Shown: positions 15,796-24,435 of the stretch, one piece after another | Numbering within the stretch: position 1 is the first letter of the stretch | Layout: each line of letters starts with the position of its first letter | Assembly (NCBI RefSeq): GCF_900111455.1 | Contig: NZ_FOIE01000001.1 | Span: 186,001 to 250,000 of the forward strand | DNA from: Geodermatophilus poikilotrophus | GTDB lineage: Bacteria > Actinomycetota > Actinomycetes > Mycobacteriales > Geodermatophilaceae | Direction of reading: 5' to 3' | Length of the DNA: 64,000 nt | Translations under genes and position numbers: made by a program | The notes under the pieces: generated by a model | What the model was told of the DNA's origin: nothing | The model's input: the letters and a program-made list of their open reading frames with translations, nothing else | Database searches by the model: none

Positions 15796-15825
15796 AGTGA
15801 GCCATGCCACATTCAGCATGTCACT
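15796..15825. promoter_or_regulatory. Imperfect inverted repeat before the ABC operon
   Basis: AGTGA-gc-CATGC, an 8-base spacer, then GCATG-TCACT form 5+5 base arms with a two-base bulge on the left side. It directly abuts the TATGTC operator at 15825 and follows a TTGACG hexamer at 15785-15790. It may bind a second regulator. Confidence 0.4.
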
Positions 15826-15838
15826 ATGTCCAGACATA
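15825..15838. promoter_or_regulatory. TATGTC-CA-GACATA operator, candidate GntR site
   Basis: A perfect 6+2+6 inverted repeat lies 84 bases before the ABC substrate-binding gene. The 10 bases TCACTATGTC (15821-15830) match one arm of the site before the tautomerase gene (33448-33477), and the GACATA half recurs before iolC (50332-50337). The size and symmetry suit a GntR dimer. Confidence 0.6.
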
Positions 15839-15921
15839 AGGACGACGCCGCGGGGGTCGTCGACCGGGCTCTGGGCAGGCCGCAGCCGCCAGCACGGCGG
15901 CCCACCCGACGGGAGTCATGC

Positions 15922-16902
15922 ATGAGGAGCACTCGCAGGTCGCTGCAGGCGGTGGTGGCGGTCAGCGCCGCCACCGTGACGCTGGCTGCGTGCAGCAGTG
16001 AGGGCGGTGCCCAGAACCAAGGCGGTGGGGGCGCTGCCGAGGGCGAGAGCTTCACCGTCGCGATGGTCACCCACGAGGCCCCGGGTGACACGTTCTGGGA
16101 CAAGATCCGCGCCGGCGCCGAGGCGGCCGCCTCGAACCACAACATCACGCTCAACTACTCGAACAACCAGGACGCCGGCGAGCAGTCGACGCTCATCCAG
16201 AACGCGATCGACCAGGGCGTGGACGGGCTGGCGACCACGCTGCCGACTCCCGACGCCGTCGGCCCGAACGTGCAGAAGGCGGTCGACGCCGGCATCCCGA
16301 CGGTCGCGTTCAACGCAGGGATCAACGACTACACGAACTACGGCGTCTCGATGTACTTCGGCTCGGACGAGGACCTGGCCGGCCAGACCGTCGGCACGAA
16401 GCTCGCCGCGGAGAGCCCCGGCCACACCGTGTGCGTCATCCAGGAGCAGGGCCAGGTCCAGCTCGAGGCCCGCTGCGCGGGTGTGGCGAAGACCCAGCCC
16501 GACACCGAGGTGCTCTACGTCAACGGCCGCGACCTGCCGGCGGTGCAGCAGACCATCGGGGCCAAGCTGCAGGAGGACCCCTCCATCACCAACGTGGTGG
16601 CGCTCGGCGCGGACATCGCGCTGGCCGCCCAGCAGGCCAAGACCGACGCAGGCAGCCAGGCCAACGTCGCGACCTTCGACCTCAACGCCGACGTGGCCCA
16701 GCAGATCGAGAGTGGCGGCATCCTGTTCTCGGTCGACCAGCAGCCCTACGTCCAGGGCTACATGGCCGTGACGTCGCTCTGGCTGAACCTCACCAACGGG
16801 AACGACATCGGCGGCGGTGGTCCGGTGCTGACCGGTCCGTCCGTCGTCGACGAGACCAACATCGGCCCGATCGTCGAGTACGCCCAGAACAACACCCGGT
16901 AG
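15922..16902 (+). CDS. Sugar/cyclitol ABC transporter substrate-binding lipoprotein
   Basis: The 326-residue exported lipoprotein has a signal sequence ending in the lipobox LAAC (Cys at about residue 24), a Gly/Gln-rich linker, and a periplasmic-binding-protein-1 (ribose/galactose type) fold: FTVAMVTHEAPGDTFWDKIRAG, later QNAIDQGVDGLATTLP, and VDQQPYVQGYMAVTSLWL. It delivers the solute to the permease and ATPase encoded just downstream. In this context myo-inositol or a related polyol is the likely ligand, but that is inferred from neighbours. A putative GntR operator precedes it. Confidence 0.88.
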   Translation: MRSTRRSLQAVVAVSAATVTLAACSSEGGAQNQGGGGAAEGESFTVAMVTHEAPGDTFWDKIRAGAEAAASNHNITLNYSNNQDAGEQSTLIQNAIDQGVDGLATTLPTPDAVGPNVQKAVDAGIPTVAFNAGINDYTNYGVSMYFGSDEDLAGQTVGTKLAAESPGHTVCVIQEQGQVQLEARCAGVAKTQPDTEVLYVNGRDLPAVQQTIGAKLQEDPSITNVVALGADIALAAQQAKTDAGSQANVATFDLNADVAQQIESGGILFSVDQQPYVQGYMAVTSLWLNLTNGNDIGGGGPVLTGPSVVDETNIGPIVEYAQNNTR

Positions 16903-16961
16903 CCCGCTCGGGGGAGCCGGGGGAACCCGGCTCCCCCTCCCGCCCAGCCCTGGAGCAAGTC

Positions 16962-18023
16962 ATGAGCTCATCCGTGGCGGCGAAGCCGTCCACCGCACCC
17001 CCGGCCGCGCCTGCGGGCCGCGCCGAACGATCCCTGGTCTCCCGCGTCCTCGGCCGTCCCGAGATCGGTGCGCTGGCCGCGGCGATCGTGATCTTCGCCT
17101 TCTTCTTCGCCGTCGCGGAGCCGTTCCGGACCCTGCCGGCGCTGGCGACCGTCCTCTATGCGTCCTCGACGATCGGCATCGTCGCGGTCGGCGTGGCGCT
17201 GCTGATGATCGGTGGCGAGTTCGACCTGTCCGCCGGTGTCGCGGTGACCACGGCGGCACTGGCGTCGGCGATGATCTGCTACCAGTTCAGCCTGAACATG
17301 TGGGTCGGCGTGGTGGTGAGCCTGCTCATCGCGCTGGCGGTCGGCTGCCTCAACGGCTACCTGGTGATGAGGACGGGGATCCCCAGCTTCCTGATCACGC
17401 TGTCCACCTTCTTCATCCTGCAGGGCATCAACCTGGGCGTCACCAAGCTGGTCACCGGCACGGTCGCGACGCCGAACACCAGCGCCATCGACGGGTTCGC
17501 GTCGGCGAAGGCGGTCTTCGCCAGCGACATCGACCTGGGGTTCATCACGCTGAAGGTCACGGTGCTGTGGTGGTTGCTGTTCGTGGCCGTCGGCACCTGG
17601 CTGCTGCTGCGCACCCGCACCGGCAACTGGATCACCGCGGTCGGCGGCAACCAGGCCAGCGCCCGCGCGGTCGGTGTGCCGGTCCGCGCGACCAAGATCG
17701 GCCTGTTCATGGGCGTGTCGTTCCTGGCCTGGTTCCTGGGCATGCACCTGCTGTTCAACTTCAGCACCGTGCAGGCCGGCCTGGGCGTCGGCAACGAGTT
17801 CATCTACATCATCGCCGCGGTCGTCGGTGGCGCCCTGCTGACCGGTGGCTACGGCTCGGCCGTGGGCTCGGCGCTCGGCGCCTTCATCTTCGGCATGACC
17901 ACCCAGGGCATCGTCTACGCCGGCTGGGACCCCAACTGGTTCCGCGCCTTCCTGGGCGTGATGTTGCTGCTGGCCGTGCTGGTCAACCTGTACATCAAGA
18001 ACTACGCCGCCCAGAGGAGATGA
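16962..18023 (+). CDS. Sugar/cyclitol ABC transporter permease
   Basis: The 353-residue integral membrane protein of the RbsC/FrcC type has about 8-10 hydrophobic spans. Conserved motifs are [55 protein letters not shown] (the coupling helix contacting the ATPase) and [15 protein letters not shown]. It lies 59 bases after the binding-protein gene and one base before the ATPase GTG, so the three form an operon. Ribosome site TGGAG precedes the ATG. Confidence 0.9.
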   Translation: MSSSVAAKPSTAPPAAPAGRAERSLVSRVLGRPEIGALAAAIVIFAFFFAVAEPFRTLPALATVLYASSTIGIVAVGVALLMIGGEFDLSAGVAVTTAALASAMICYQFSLNMWVGVVVSLLIALAVGCLNGYLVMRTGIPSFLITLSTFFILQGINLGVTKLVTGTVATPNTSAIDGFASAKAVFASDIDLGFITLKVTVLWWLLFVAVGTWLLLRTRTGNWITAVGGNQASARAVGVPVRATKIGLFMGVSFLAWFLGMHLLFNFSTVQAGLGVGNEFIYIIAAVVGGALLTGGYGSAVGSALGAFIFGMTTQGIVYAGWDPNWFRAFLGVMLLLAVLVNLYIKNYAAQRR

Positions 18024-18024
18024 C

Positions 18025-18840
18025 GTGACCGACACCATCGCCGAACACGCTGCGCACGACCTGAAGGCCGGCACGCCGCTGGTCGAGATGGAGGGCGTCG
18101 GCAAGAGCTACGGCGCCATCCGCGCTCTCGAGGGGATCAACCTGACGGTCAACGCCGGGGAGGTCGCCTGCGTGCTGGGGGACAACGGTGCCGGCAAGTC
18201 GACCCTCATCAAGATCATCTCCGGGCTGCACGGGCACACCGAGGGGACGTTGCGGGTCGACGGCCAGGAGCGCAAGTTCTCCTCACCGCGCGAGTCCCTG
18301 GACGCCGGGATCGCCACCGTGTACCAGGACCTGGCGGTGGTGGGCCTGATGGAGGTGTGGCGGAACTTCTTCCTCGGCTCGGAGATCCGCAAGGGCAAGT
18401 ACCCGATGGCGCCGCTGGACATCAAGGCGATGCGGGAGGTCGCCGACGCCGAGCTGCAGAAGATGGGCATCGTCGTCAAGGACATCAACCAGCCGATCGG
18501 CACGCTGTCCGGCGGGCAGCGGCAGTGCGTGGCCATCGCCCGGGCGGTCTACTTCGGCGCGCGGGTGCTGATCCTCGACGAGCCGACCGCGGCGCTGGGG
18601 GTGAAGCAGTCCGGCGTGGTGCTGAAGTACACCGCCGCGGCCCGCGACGCCGGCCTCGGGGTCGTCTTCATCACCCACAACCCGCACCACGCCTACCTGG
18701 TGGGCGACCACTTCATCATCCTCAAGCTGGGCCGTCGGGTGCTCGACAAGAAGCGCTCGGAGGTCAGCCTCGAGGAGCTCACCACCGAGATGGCCGGCGG
18801 CCAGGAGCTCGCGGAGCTCTCGCACGAGCTGAAGCGCTGA
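18025..18840 (+). CDS. Sugar/cyclitol ABC transporter ATP-binding protein
   Basis: The 271-residue single-domain ATPase has Walker [10 protein letters not shown] (about 53-61), Q-loop TVYQDLAVV, signature LSGGQRQ, Walker [13 protein letters not shown] and the H-loop FITHNPHHA. Unlike RbsA/MglA it has only one nucleotide domain, like FrcA, so the working transporter should hold a homodimer of it. It starts one base after the permease stop and ends at a hairpin terminator. Confidence 0.9.
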   Translation: MTDTIAEHAAHDLKAGTPLVEMEGVGKSYGAIRALEGINLTVNAGEVACVLGDNGAGKSTLIKIISGLHGHTEGTLRVDGQERKFSSPRESLDAGIATVYQDLAVVGLMEVWRNFFLGSEIRKGKYPMAPLDIKAMREVADAELQKMGIVVKDINQPIGTLSGGQRQCVAIARAVYFGARVLILDEPTAALGVKQSGVVLKYTAAARDAGLGVVFITHNPHHAYLVGDHFIILKLGRRVLDKKRSEVSLEELTTEMAGGQELAELSHELKR

Positions 18841-18856
18841 TCACCGGCTCCGCCGA

Positions 18857-18878
18857 GCCGGGCCCCTGGGGACCCGGC
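18857..18878 (+). terminator. Hairpin terminator of the ABC operon
   Basis: GCCGGG pairs with CCCGGC, and the inner CCC pairs with GGG, starting 17 bases after the ATPase stop. A run of ten C residues lies a little further on at 18915-18924. Confidence 0.6.
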
Positions 18879-19048
18879 CCGGCGTATCCGTGTCCGTGTC
18901 TCGATGTCCCGCTGCCCCCCCCCCGTGACGATGTGGGGCCGTGGCGACACCCGGGCGTCGGCCGCCTGTCGCCACCGCCGCGCCGTGATCGTCGTGAGGG
19001 AGGAGCCGCCCGCAGCACCCGGGGCGGTGTCGGCTGTCCCAGGTCGCA

Positions 19049-20236
19049 TCAGTGGCCGCTGGTGTGCCGCTCGGCCTGGGCGGTCAGCTCGGCGTCCAGG
19101 GCCTCGGGTGACCAGTCCTCCTGCAGCGCCCGCCAGGCCAGCTCGGCCTGCGTCTCGGGGGCCAGGCCGCCGATCGGCTGGTCGCGGTCGAGGTTCGTGG
19201 GGAAGGCGTAGCCCTCGGCGGAGGCGGCGACGACGTTGCGCAGCGTGCGCTCCTCGGCGCCGGCCGCCTTGCGAGCGCGCAGCACCGGGTGGAGCGCGCG
19301 GCACATCGCCGCGCGGTCGACGGTCTCCATCGCCCGCCCGAACGCCGAGGAGACCTGCAGCAGGTTGGCCATGCGGCGCACGTCGGCCGACCGGTTGGTG
19401 CCCGCGCCGTGGAACAGCGCCGGGTTGAAGAAGGCGGCGTCGCCCTTCCGCAGCGGCAGCTGGACGAAGTGGGCGTCGAAGTAGGCGGTGAACTCCGGTT
19501 GGTGGAAGGCGACGTAGCCGGGGGCGTACTTCTGGGAGTGCGGCAGGTACATCGTCGGCCCGGTCTCCACCGGCATGTCGCAGTGCGCCACCGCTCCCTG
19601 CAGCGTCATCACCGGCGAGAGCCGGTGCACGTGGGCGGGGTAGGCCAGGGCCTGCTCCTCGGACATGAAGCCCAGGTGGTAGTCGCGGTGGGCCACCTGC
19701 GCCTGCCCGCCGGGGTTGACCACGTTCACCTGGCTGGTGACCTGGTAGCCGCGGCCCAGCCACGCCTCCGAGACCAGCGCGAGGACGTCGTTGCCGTAGT
19801 AGGCGGCGAAGGCCTCGGGGTCGCGGACGGCGAACTTGTCCAGCGCACCCCACACCCGGTCGTTGGCGCCAGGCGTGGCGAAGTGGTCACCGCCGACGAC
19901 GCCGGCCGCCTTCTGCTCGTCGATCATCGCCTGGAAGACGGCGGTGGCCCGGTCGACGACGCCGGTGTCGGGGAAGGCGCCGGCGAAGACGACGATCCCC
20001 GGCCCGTCGGCGAGCGCGCGGGCCAGCTCGGCCTGGACGTCCCGGCGTCCCGCGGGGGTGGCGACGGAGTCGCGCAGGCGGGAGCCGTAGACGAGGACGT
20101 TCCCCCGGACCTCGTCGGCGCAGGGGTACTCGGCCAGGTCGGTGGTCGTCTCGACGACCGCGCGGAAGTCCTCCAGGCGGCAGTCGTCCGCGGTGAACCA
20201 GCCGGGAGCGGTGCGGGCGGTGACCGGTGCGGTCAT
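19049..20236 (-). CDS. Phytanoyl-CoA dioxygenase (PhyH)-family Fe(II)/2-oxoglutarate oxygenase
   Basis: The 395-residue protein has the facial-triad iron ligands of the PhyH family: H183 and D185 in AHRDYHLGF and H276 in FFNPALFHGAGTNRS, with R282 as the likely 2-oxoglutarate anchor. Members hydroxylate or oxidatively dealkylate small organic molecules using O2 and 2-oxoglutarate. The substrate is unknown, but such genes recur in polyol and inositol clusters. It lies 103 bases after the aldo/keto reductase on the same strand and converges with the ABC operon. Confidence 0.82.
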   Translation of the reverse strand: MTAPVTARTAPGWFTADDCRLEDFRAVVETTTDLAEYPCADEVRGNVLVYGSRLRDSVATPAGRRDVQAELARALADGPGIVVFAGAFPDTGVVDRATAVFQAMIDEQKAAGVVGGDHFATPGANDRVWGALDKFAVRDPEAFAAYYGNDVLALVSEAWLGRGYQVTSQVNVVNPGGQAQVAHRDYHLGFMSEEQALAYPAHVHRLSPVMTLQGAVAHCDMPVETGPTMYLPHSQKYAPGYVAFHQPEFTAYFDAHFVQLPLRKGDAAFFNPALFHGAGTNRSADVRRMANLLQVSSAFGRAMETVDRAAMCRALHPVLRARKAAGAEERTLRNVVAASAEGYAFPTNLDRDQPIGGLAPETQAELAWRALQEDWSPEALDAELTAQAERHTSGH

Positions 20237-20339
20237 GACGGGGGTCCTTCCGTACGGGGTCGGGTGCCGTCGAGCCTGACCGGCCGGAGCAGGGCCCACA
20301 AGGCCGCCGATCCCTCAAGGAGCCCTCAGCCGACGGGCC

Positions 20340-21176
20340 TCAGAACTCCTCCCAGACGTCCGGGTACTGGCCGTTGACCCGCGTCCCGTCGGCCAGCGTG
20401 GCGATGCCCGCCAGGTCCTCGTCGGTGAGCTCGAAGCCGTAGACGTCGAGGTTCTCGACCAGCCGGCCGCGGGACGACGCCTTGGGGAAGGTCACCAGGC
20501 CCTGCTGCACGTGCCAGCGCAGCACCACCTGGGCCGGCGTCCGGCCGTGCCGTGCGCCGATCTCGGCGAGCACCGGCTGCGCCAGCAGCTCGCCGCCGTT
20601 GGCCAGCGGCGACCAGGACTCGGTCACGATGCCGCGCCGCGCGTCGTCGGCCCGCTGCTCCGGCTGCGGGTCCCGGGGGTGGCACTCGATCTGGTTGACC
20701 GCCGGCACGGTCGAGCTCTCGGCCGCGAGCCGGTCGAGGTGCTCGGGCAGGAAGTTCGAGACGCCGATGGCGCGGGTGAGCCCCTCGGCGAGCAGCTCCT
20801 CCATCGCCCGCCAGGACTCCGCGTACCGGTCGAGCCGGGGGAGCGGCCAGTGGATGAGGTAGAGGTCGACGGAGTCGAGGCCCAGCCTGTCCAGGCTCGC
20901 GCGCAGCGCCTCCCTGGCCGAGTCGTACCCCTGGTCGCGGCCGCGCAGCTTGGTGGAGACGAACACCTCCTCCCGCGGCAGGCCCGAGTCGGCGATGCCC
21001 TGGCCGACGCCGCGCTCGTTCTCGTAGCTGGCGGCGGTGTCGACGAAGCGGTACCCGACCTCGAGGGCCTCCCGGACGATGCGCCGGGTCTCCTCGTCGG
21101 GGAGCCGGGCAGTGCCCAGGCCCAGCTGCGGCATGGCGACACCGTTGTCGAGCAGGACGGAGGGGACAGCGCTCAT
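20340..21176 (-). CDS. Aldo/keto reductase
   Basis: The 278-residue (beta/alpha)8 NADPH enzyme carries the catalytic tetrad: Asp in FVDTAASYENE, Tyr in the same motif, Lys in VSTKLRG, and His in YLIHWPLP. The cofactor-binding end is TFPKASSRGRLVENLDVYGF, of the 2,5-diketogluconate-reductase type. It reduces or oxidises a sugar or polyol carbonyl; the exact substrate is not readable. It is divergent from the LacI gene at 21249, which may control it and the dioxygenase. Confidence 0.88.
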   Translation of the reverse strand: MSAVPSVLLDNGVAMPQLGLGTARLPDEETRRIVREALEVGYRFVDTAASYENERGVGQGIADSGLPREEVFVSTKLRGRDQGYDSAREALRASLDRLGLDSVDLYLIHWPLPRLDRYAESWRAMEELLAEGLTRAIGVSNFLPEHLDRLAAESSTVPAVNQIECHPRDPQPEQRADDARRGIVTESWSPLANGGELLAQPVLAEIGARHGRTPAQVVLRWHVQQGLVTFPKASSRGRLVENLDVYGFELTDEDLAGIATLADGTRVNGQYPDVWEEF

Positions 21177-21218
21177 CCCCCCAGCCTGGTGAGCGCCCCG
21201 CTGCCGGGCAACCCCGGC

Positions 21219-21239
21219 GACCCGTCAGGGACCCGTCAG
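21219..21239. promoter_or_regulatory. Direct repeat in the divergent AKR/LacI promoter
   Basis: GACCCGTCAG occurs twice, one base apart, in the 72-bp gap between the aldo/keto reductase and LacI starts, ending 9 bases before the LacI GTG. Direct rather than inverted repeats are unusual for LacI, so its role is uncertain. Confidence 0.35.
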
Positions 21240-21248
21240 ACTGCCCGC

Positions 21249-22292
21249 GTGGCGCACCCGTACCCGATCCGCGTGATCGCCCGCCAGGCAGGGCTCTCCG
21301 AGGCGACCGTCGACCGCGTCCTCAACCGGCGCGGCGGCGTGCGGCAGAGCACGGTCGACGAGGTGCACCGGGCCATCGCCGACCTGCACCGGCAGCGCTC
21401 CCAGGTGCGCCTGACCGGGCGGACGTTCTTCCTCGACCTGGTCGTCGACGCGCCGGAGCGGTTCTCCGCCGCGGTGCGGGCGGCCCTGGAGTCGCAGCTG
21501 CCGCTGGTGCGGCCGGCGACGTTCCGGGCGCGGTTCCACCTCGCCGACGCCCCGCCGGTGCCGGACCTGGTCGCCACCCTCGACGGCATCGCCCGGCGCG
21601 GGTCGCAGGGCGTCGTCCTCAAGGCCCCCGACTCCCCGCTCGTCGTCGCGGCGGTCGAGCGGCTGGCCGAGGCCGGGATCCCCGTGGTCACGCTGGTCAC
21701 CGACCTGCCCACCAGCCGCCGCGTCGCCTACGTCGGCCTGGACAACCGCGCCGCCGGCGCGACCGCGGCGTACCTGCTCGACCAGTGGCTCGGCGAGGAC
21801 GGCGGTGCGGTGCTGGTCACCCGGGGGACCGGCTCGTTCCGGGGCGAGGACGACCGGGAGATGGGCTTCCGCGCCACCGTGCGGACGGCGCGGCCCGGGC
21901 GCCGCCAGGTCGACCTGGTGGACGCGACCGGGGAGGACGACGTGCTGCGCGGGCTGGTCCGGGACGCGCTCGAGGCGGACCCGGGCATCGCGGCGGTCTA
22001 CTCGATGTACGCCGCCGGCGGGAACGACGCGACCGTCGCCGCCTTCGCCGACGCCGGGCGGACCTGCCGGGCGTTCGTGGCCCACGACCTGGACGCCGAG
22101 AACCTCGCGCTGCTGCGGGCCGGACGGCTGTCCGCGGTGCTGCACCACGACCTCGCGCTCGACCTGCGCCGCGCCTGCCACGTGGTGATGCAGGTCCACG
22201 GCGCGCTGCCGGGCACCCCGCGGTCCTGGCACTCGGGCGTCCAGGTCGTCACCCCGTACAACGTCCCGGTCGAGGTGCTGAGGGGCTCTTGA
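21249..22292 (+). CDS. LacI-family transcriptional regulator with sugar-binding domain
   Basis: The 347-residue protein has an N-terminal LacI headpiece (IRVIARQAGLSEATVDRVLN, residues about 6-25) and a type 1 periplasmic-binding effector domain (VVLKAPDSPLVVAAVERLAEAG, then AGATAAYLLDQWL). The headpiece reads ATVDRVLN instead of the usual ATVSRVLN, a form seen in LacI-like regulators beside inositol genes. It is followed by two dehydrogenase genes and is divergent from the aldo/keto reductase, so it likely responds to a polyol or sugar. Confidence 0.85.
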   Translation: MAHPYPIRVIARQAGLSEATVDRVLNRRGGVRQSTVDEVHRAIADLHRQRSQVRLTGRTFFLDLVVDAPERFSAAVRAALESQLPLVRPATFRARFHLADAPPVPDLVATLDGIARRGSQGVVLKAPDSPLVVAAVERLAEAGIPVVTLVTDLPTSRRVAYVGLDNRAAGATAAYLLDQWLGEDGGAVLVTRGTGSFRGEDDREMGFRATVRTARPGRRQVDLVDATGEDDVLRGLVRDALEADPGIAAVYSMYAAGGNDATVAAFADAGRTCRAFVAHDLDAENLALLRAGRLSAVLHHDLALDLRRACHVVMQVHGALPGTPRSWHSGVQVVTPYNVPVEVLRGS

Positions 22293-22386
22293 GGGCTTCC
22301 CGTCGTTGACCTGCGCGTTGCCGAGCCCGGAACCTGGACCGGTGCGGCACCGCGGACCGGGCCGCGACGGAGTCGAGGAGGGCGCC

Positions 22387-23394
22387 GTGGGGCTGGACGT
22401 CGGGGTCATCGGGGTCGGCATGATCGGCCAGGAGCACATCCGTAGGCTCGACGGCGGCCCCCGGGGCAGCCGCGTGGTGGCGGTGGCCGACGCGGACGCC
22501 GAGCGCGCCGCGACCGTGGCCGCGCAGCTGCCCGCCGCGAAGGCCCTGCCCAGCGGCGAGGAGCTGATCGTCTCGGACGCGGTCGACGCGGTGGTGGTCA
22601 CCTCCTGGGGGCCGACGCACGAGCCGTACGTGCTGGCCTGCATCGCCGCCGGCAAGCCGGTGTTCTGCGAGAAACCGCTGGCGACCACGCAGGAGGCGTG
22701 CCGGCGGATCGTCGACGCCGAGGTCGCGGCGGGTCGCCGGCTGGTGCAGGTGGGCTTCAACCGGCGCTACGACCCCGCGCACCGGGCGCTCAAGCTGGCC
22801 GTGGACGGCGGTGCGATCGGCGCCCCGCTGCTGGCGCACTGCGCCCACCGCAACGCGTCCGTGCCTGCGCACTACACGCGGGACATGTCGATCGCCGACA
22901 CCGCCATCCACGAGATCGACGAGCTGCGCTGGCTGTTCGGTCAGGAGATCGTCGCCGCGCAGGTCTTCACCCCCCGCAGGAGCAGCCGCGGGGGCGAGCT
23001 GCAGGACCCGCTGCTCGTGCTCTTCGAGCTGGCCGACGGCGTCCTCGCCGACGTCGAGGTGTCGGTCAACGTCCACTACGGCTACGAGATCCGCTGCGAG
23101 GTGTCGGGGGAGACCGGCACCGTCGAGCTGGCCGACTCCGCTCCGGTGCGCCTGCGCCGCGAGGGCGCCGTCGCCGGTCTGGTCCCGGCCGACTGGCGGG
23201 AGCGGTTCGCCCTGTCCTACGACGTCGAGCTGCGCGAGTGGGTCGACACCGTCGTCGCCGGGAGTCCGCCGCAGGGCCCCGGCGCCTGGGACGGCTACGC
23301 CGCACAGGTCGTGTCCGACGCGGCGCTGCAGTCGCTGCACTCCGGCGGCCGGGTGGCGGTCGAGCTCCCCGCGCGCCCCGAGCTGTACCGGTGA
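22387..23394 (+). CDS. Inositol 2-dehydrogenase-like (Gfo/Idh/MocA)
   Basis: The 335-residue enzyme has GVIGVGMIGQEHIRRL, CEKPLATTQE (Lys of EKP), QVGFNRRYDP, and the IADTAIHEIDELRWLF catalytic Asp/His segment. The HCAHRNASVPAHYT region matches that of the core-operon paralog at 43.4 kb closely, so it is probably an inositol dehydrogenase (myo- or another stereoisomer). GTG start with GAGGAGGGCG upstream. Its stop overlaps the GTG of the next dehydrogenase by 4 bases. Confidence 0.86.
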   Translation: MGLDVGVIGVGMIGQEHIRRLDGGPRGSRVVAVADADAERAATVAAQLPAAKALPSGEELIVSDAVDAVVVTSWGPTHEPYVLACIAAGKPVFCEKPLATTQEACRRIVDAEVAAGRRLVQVGFNRRYDPAHRALKLAVDGGAIGAPLLAHCAHRNASVPAHYTRDMSIADTAIHEIDELRWLFGQEIVAAQVFTPRRSSRGGELQDPLLVLFELADGVLADVEVSVNVHYGYEIRCEVSGETGTVELADSAPVRLRREGAVAGLVPADWRERFALSYDVELREWVDTVVAGSPPQGPGAWDGYAAQVVSDAALQSLHSGGRVAVELPARPELYR

Positions 23395-24428
23395 CGACGG
23401 ACCCCGCCGAGCCCCTGCGGATCGGGGTCCTGGGCGCCGCCCGCATCGCCGAGCGGGGCATCGCCGTCCCCGCCCGGGACACCGGCAGCCGGCTGGTGGC
23501 GGTCGCCGCCCGGGACCCGGAGCGGGCCGAGGCGTTCGCCCGGGCGCACGGCGTCGAGCGCGTGCTGCCCACCTACGCGGACGTCCTCGCCGACCCGGAC
23601 GTCGAGGTCGTCTACGACCCGCTGCCGAACGCGCTGCACGGTCCGTGGAACCTGGCCGCCGTCGCGGCCGGCAAGCACGTGCTGTCGGAGAAGCCGTTCG
23701 CCTCGAACGCGGAGGAGGCCGCCGAGGTCCGGGACGCGGCGCGGGCTGCGGGCGTCACGGTCATGGAGGGGTTCCACCACCTCTACCACCCGGTGGTGCG
23801 CCGGCTCCTCGACCTGGTGGACGCCGGCGAGCTGGGGGACGTCGTCCACGTCGAGGCGACGATCGCCATGCCCCCGCCGGACGACGGGGACCCGCGCTGG
23901 TCGCTCGAGCTCGGCGGCGGCGCCCTCATGGACCTCGGCTGCTACGGCCTGCACGCGCTGCGCAGCCTGGCGCCGTGGACGGGGGGTGGACCGGAGCCGG
24001 ACGCCGCCCGGGCCGGCGAGCGGGCGGGTGCCCCCGGCGTGGACGAGTGGCTCGACGCCGAGCTGCACTTCCCGTCCGGCGCCACCGCCGCCGTGCGCTG
24101 CAGCATGGTGCACCCGGACCGGGACTTCTCGCTGCGGGTCGTCGGCACCCGCGGGGAGGTGACGGCGCCGGCGTTCGTCGAGCCGAACCGGGACGACCGC
24201 CTCCTGGTGCGCACACCGGCGGGGGAGCGCACCGAGCACCTGGGCACCCGGACGTCGTACACCTACCAGCTGGAGGCGTTGGTCGAAGCACTGCGGCACG
24301 GGTCCCCGGTCCCCACCGGCGCGGACGACGCGGTCGCGACCATGACGCTGATCGACCGGTGCTACCGGCTCGCCGGGCTGCCGCCCCGGCCGCGGTTGCG
24401 GCACGAGCCGCACCGGGCCGGGGCCTGA
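23391..24428 (+). CDS. Gfo/Idh/MocA-family dehydrogenase (trans-dihydrodiol/xylose dehydrogenase-like)
   Basis: The 345-residue protein has the Rossmann motif IGVLGAARIAERGIAVPAR and the SEKPFASNAEEA catalytic Lys. The second domain contains VMEGFHHLYHPVVRRLLDLV and LGGGALMDLGCYGLHALR. This is the group containing dimeric dihydrodiol dehydrogenase and xylose or glucose-fructose oxidoreductase-like enzymes, distinct from the inositol dehydrogenase paralogs. Translation is coupled to the previous gene (GTGA overlap). It converges with the isomerase gene with 7 bases between stops. Confidence 0.85.
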   Translation: MTTDPAEPLRIGVLGAARIAERGIAVPARDTGSRLVAVAARDPERAEAFARAHGVERVLPTYADVLADPDVEVVYDPLPNALHGPWNLAAVAAGKHVLSEKPFASNAEEAAEVRDAARAAGVTVMEGFHHLYHPVVRRLLDLVDAGELGDVVHVEATIAMPPPDDGDPRWSLELGGGALMDLGCYGLHALRSLAPWTGGGPEPDAARAGERAGAPGVDEWLDAELHFPSGATAAVRCSMVHPDRDFSLRVVGTRGEVTAPAFVEPNRDDRLLVRTPAGERTEHLGTRTSYTYQLEALVEALRHGSPVPTGADDAVATMTLIDRCYRLAGLPPRPRLRHEPHRAGA

Positions 24429-24435
24429 CCCGGCG

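Noticed and set aside
18915-18924. Run of ten C residues as a phase-variation tract
   Set aside because: It lies in an intergenic region after a terminator, not within a gene or between promoter elements. It is more likely neutral.
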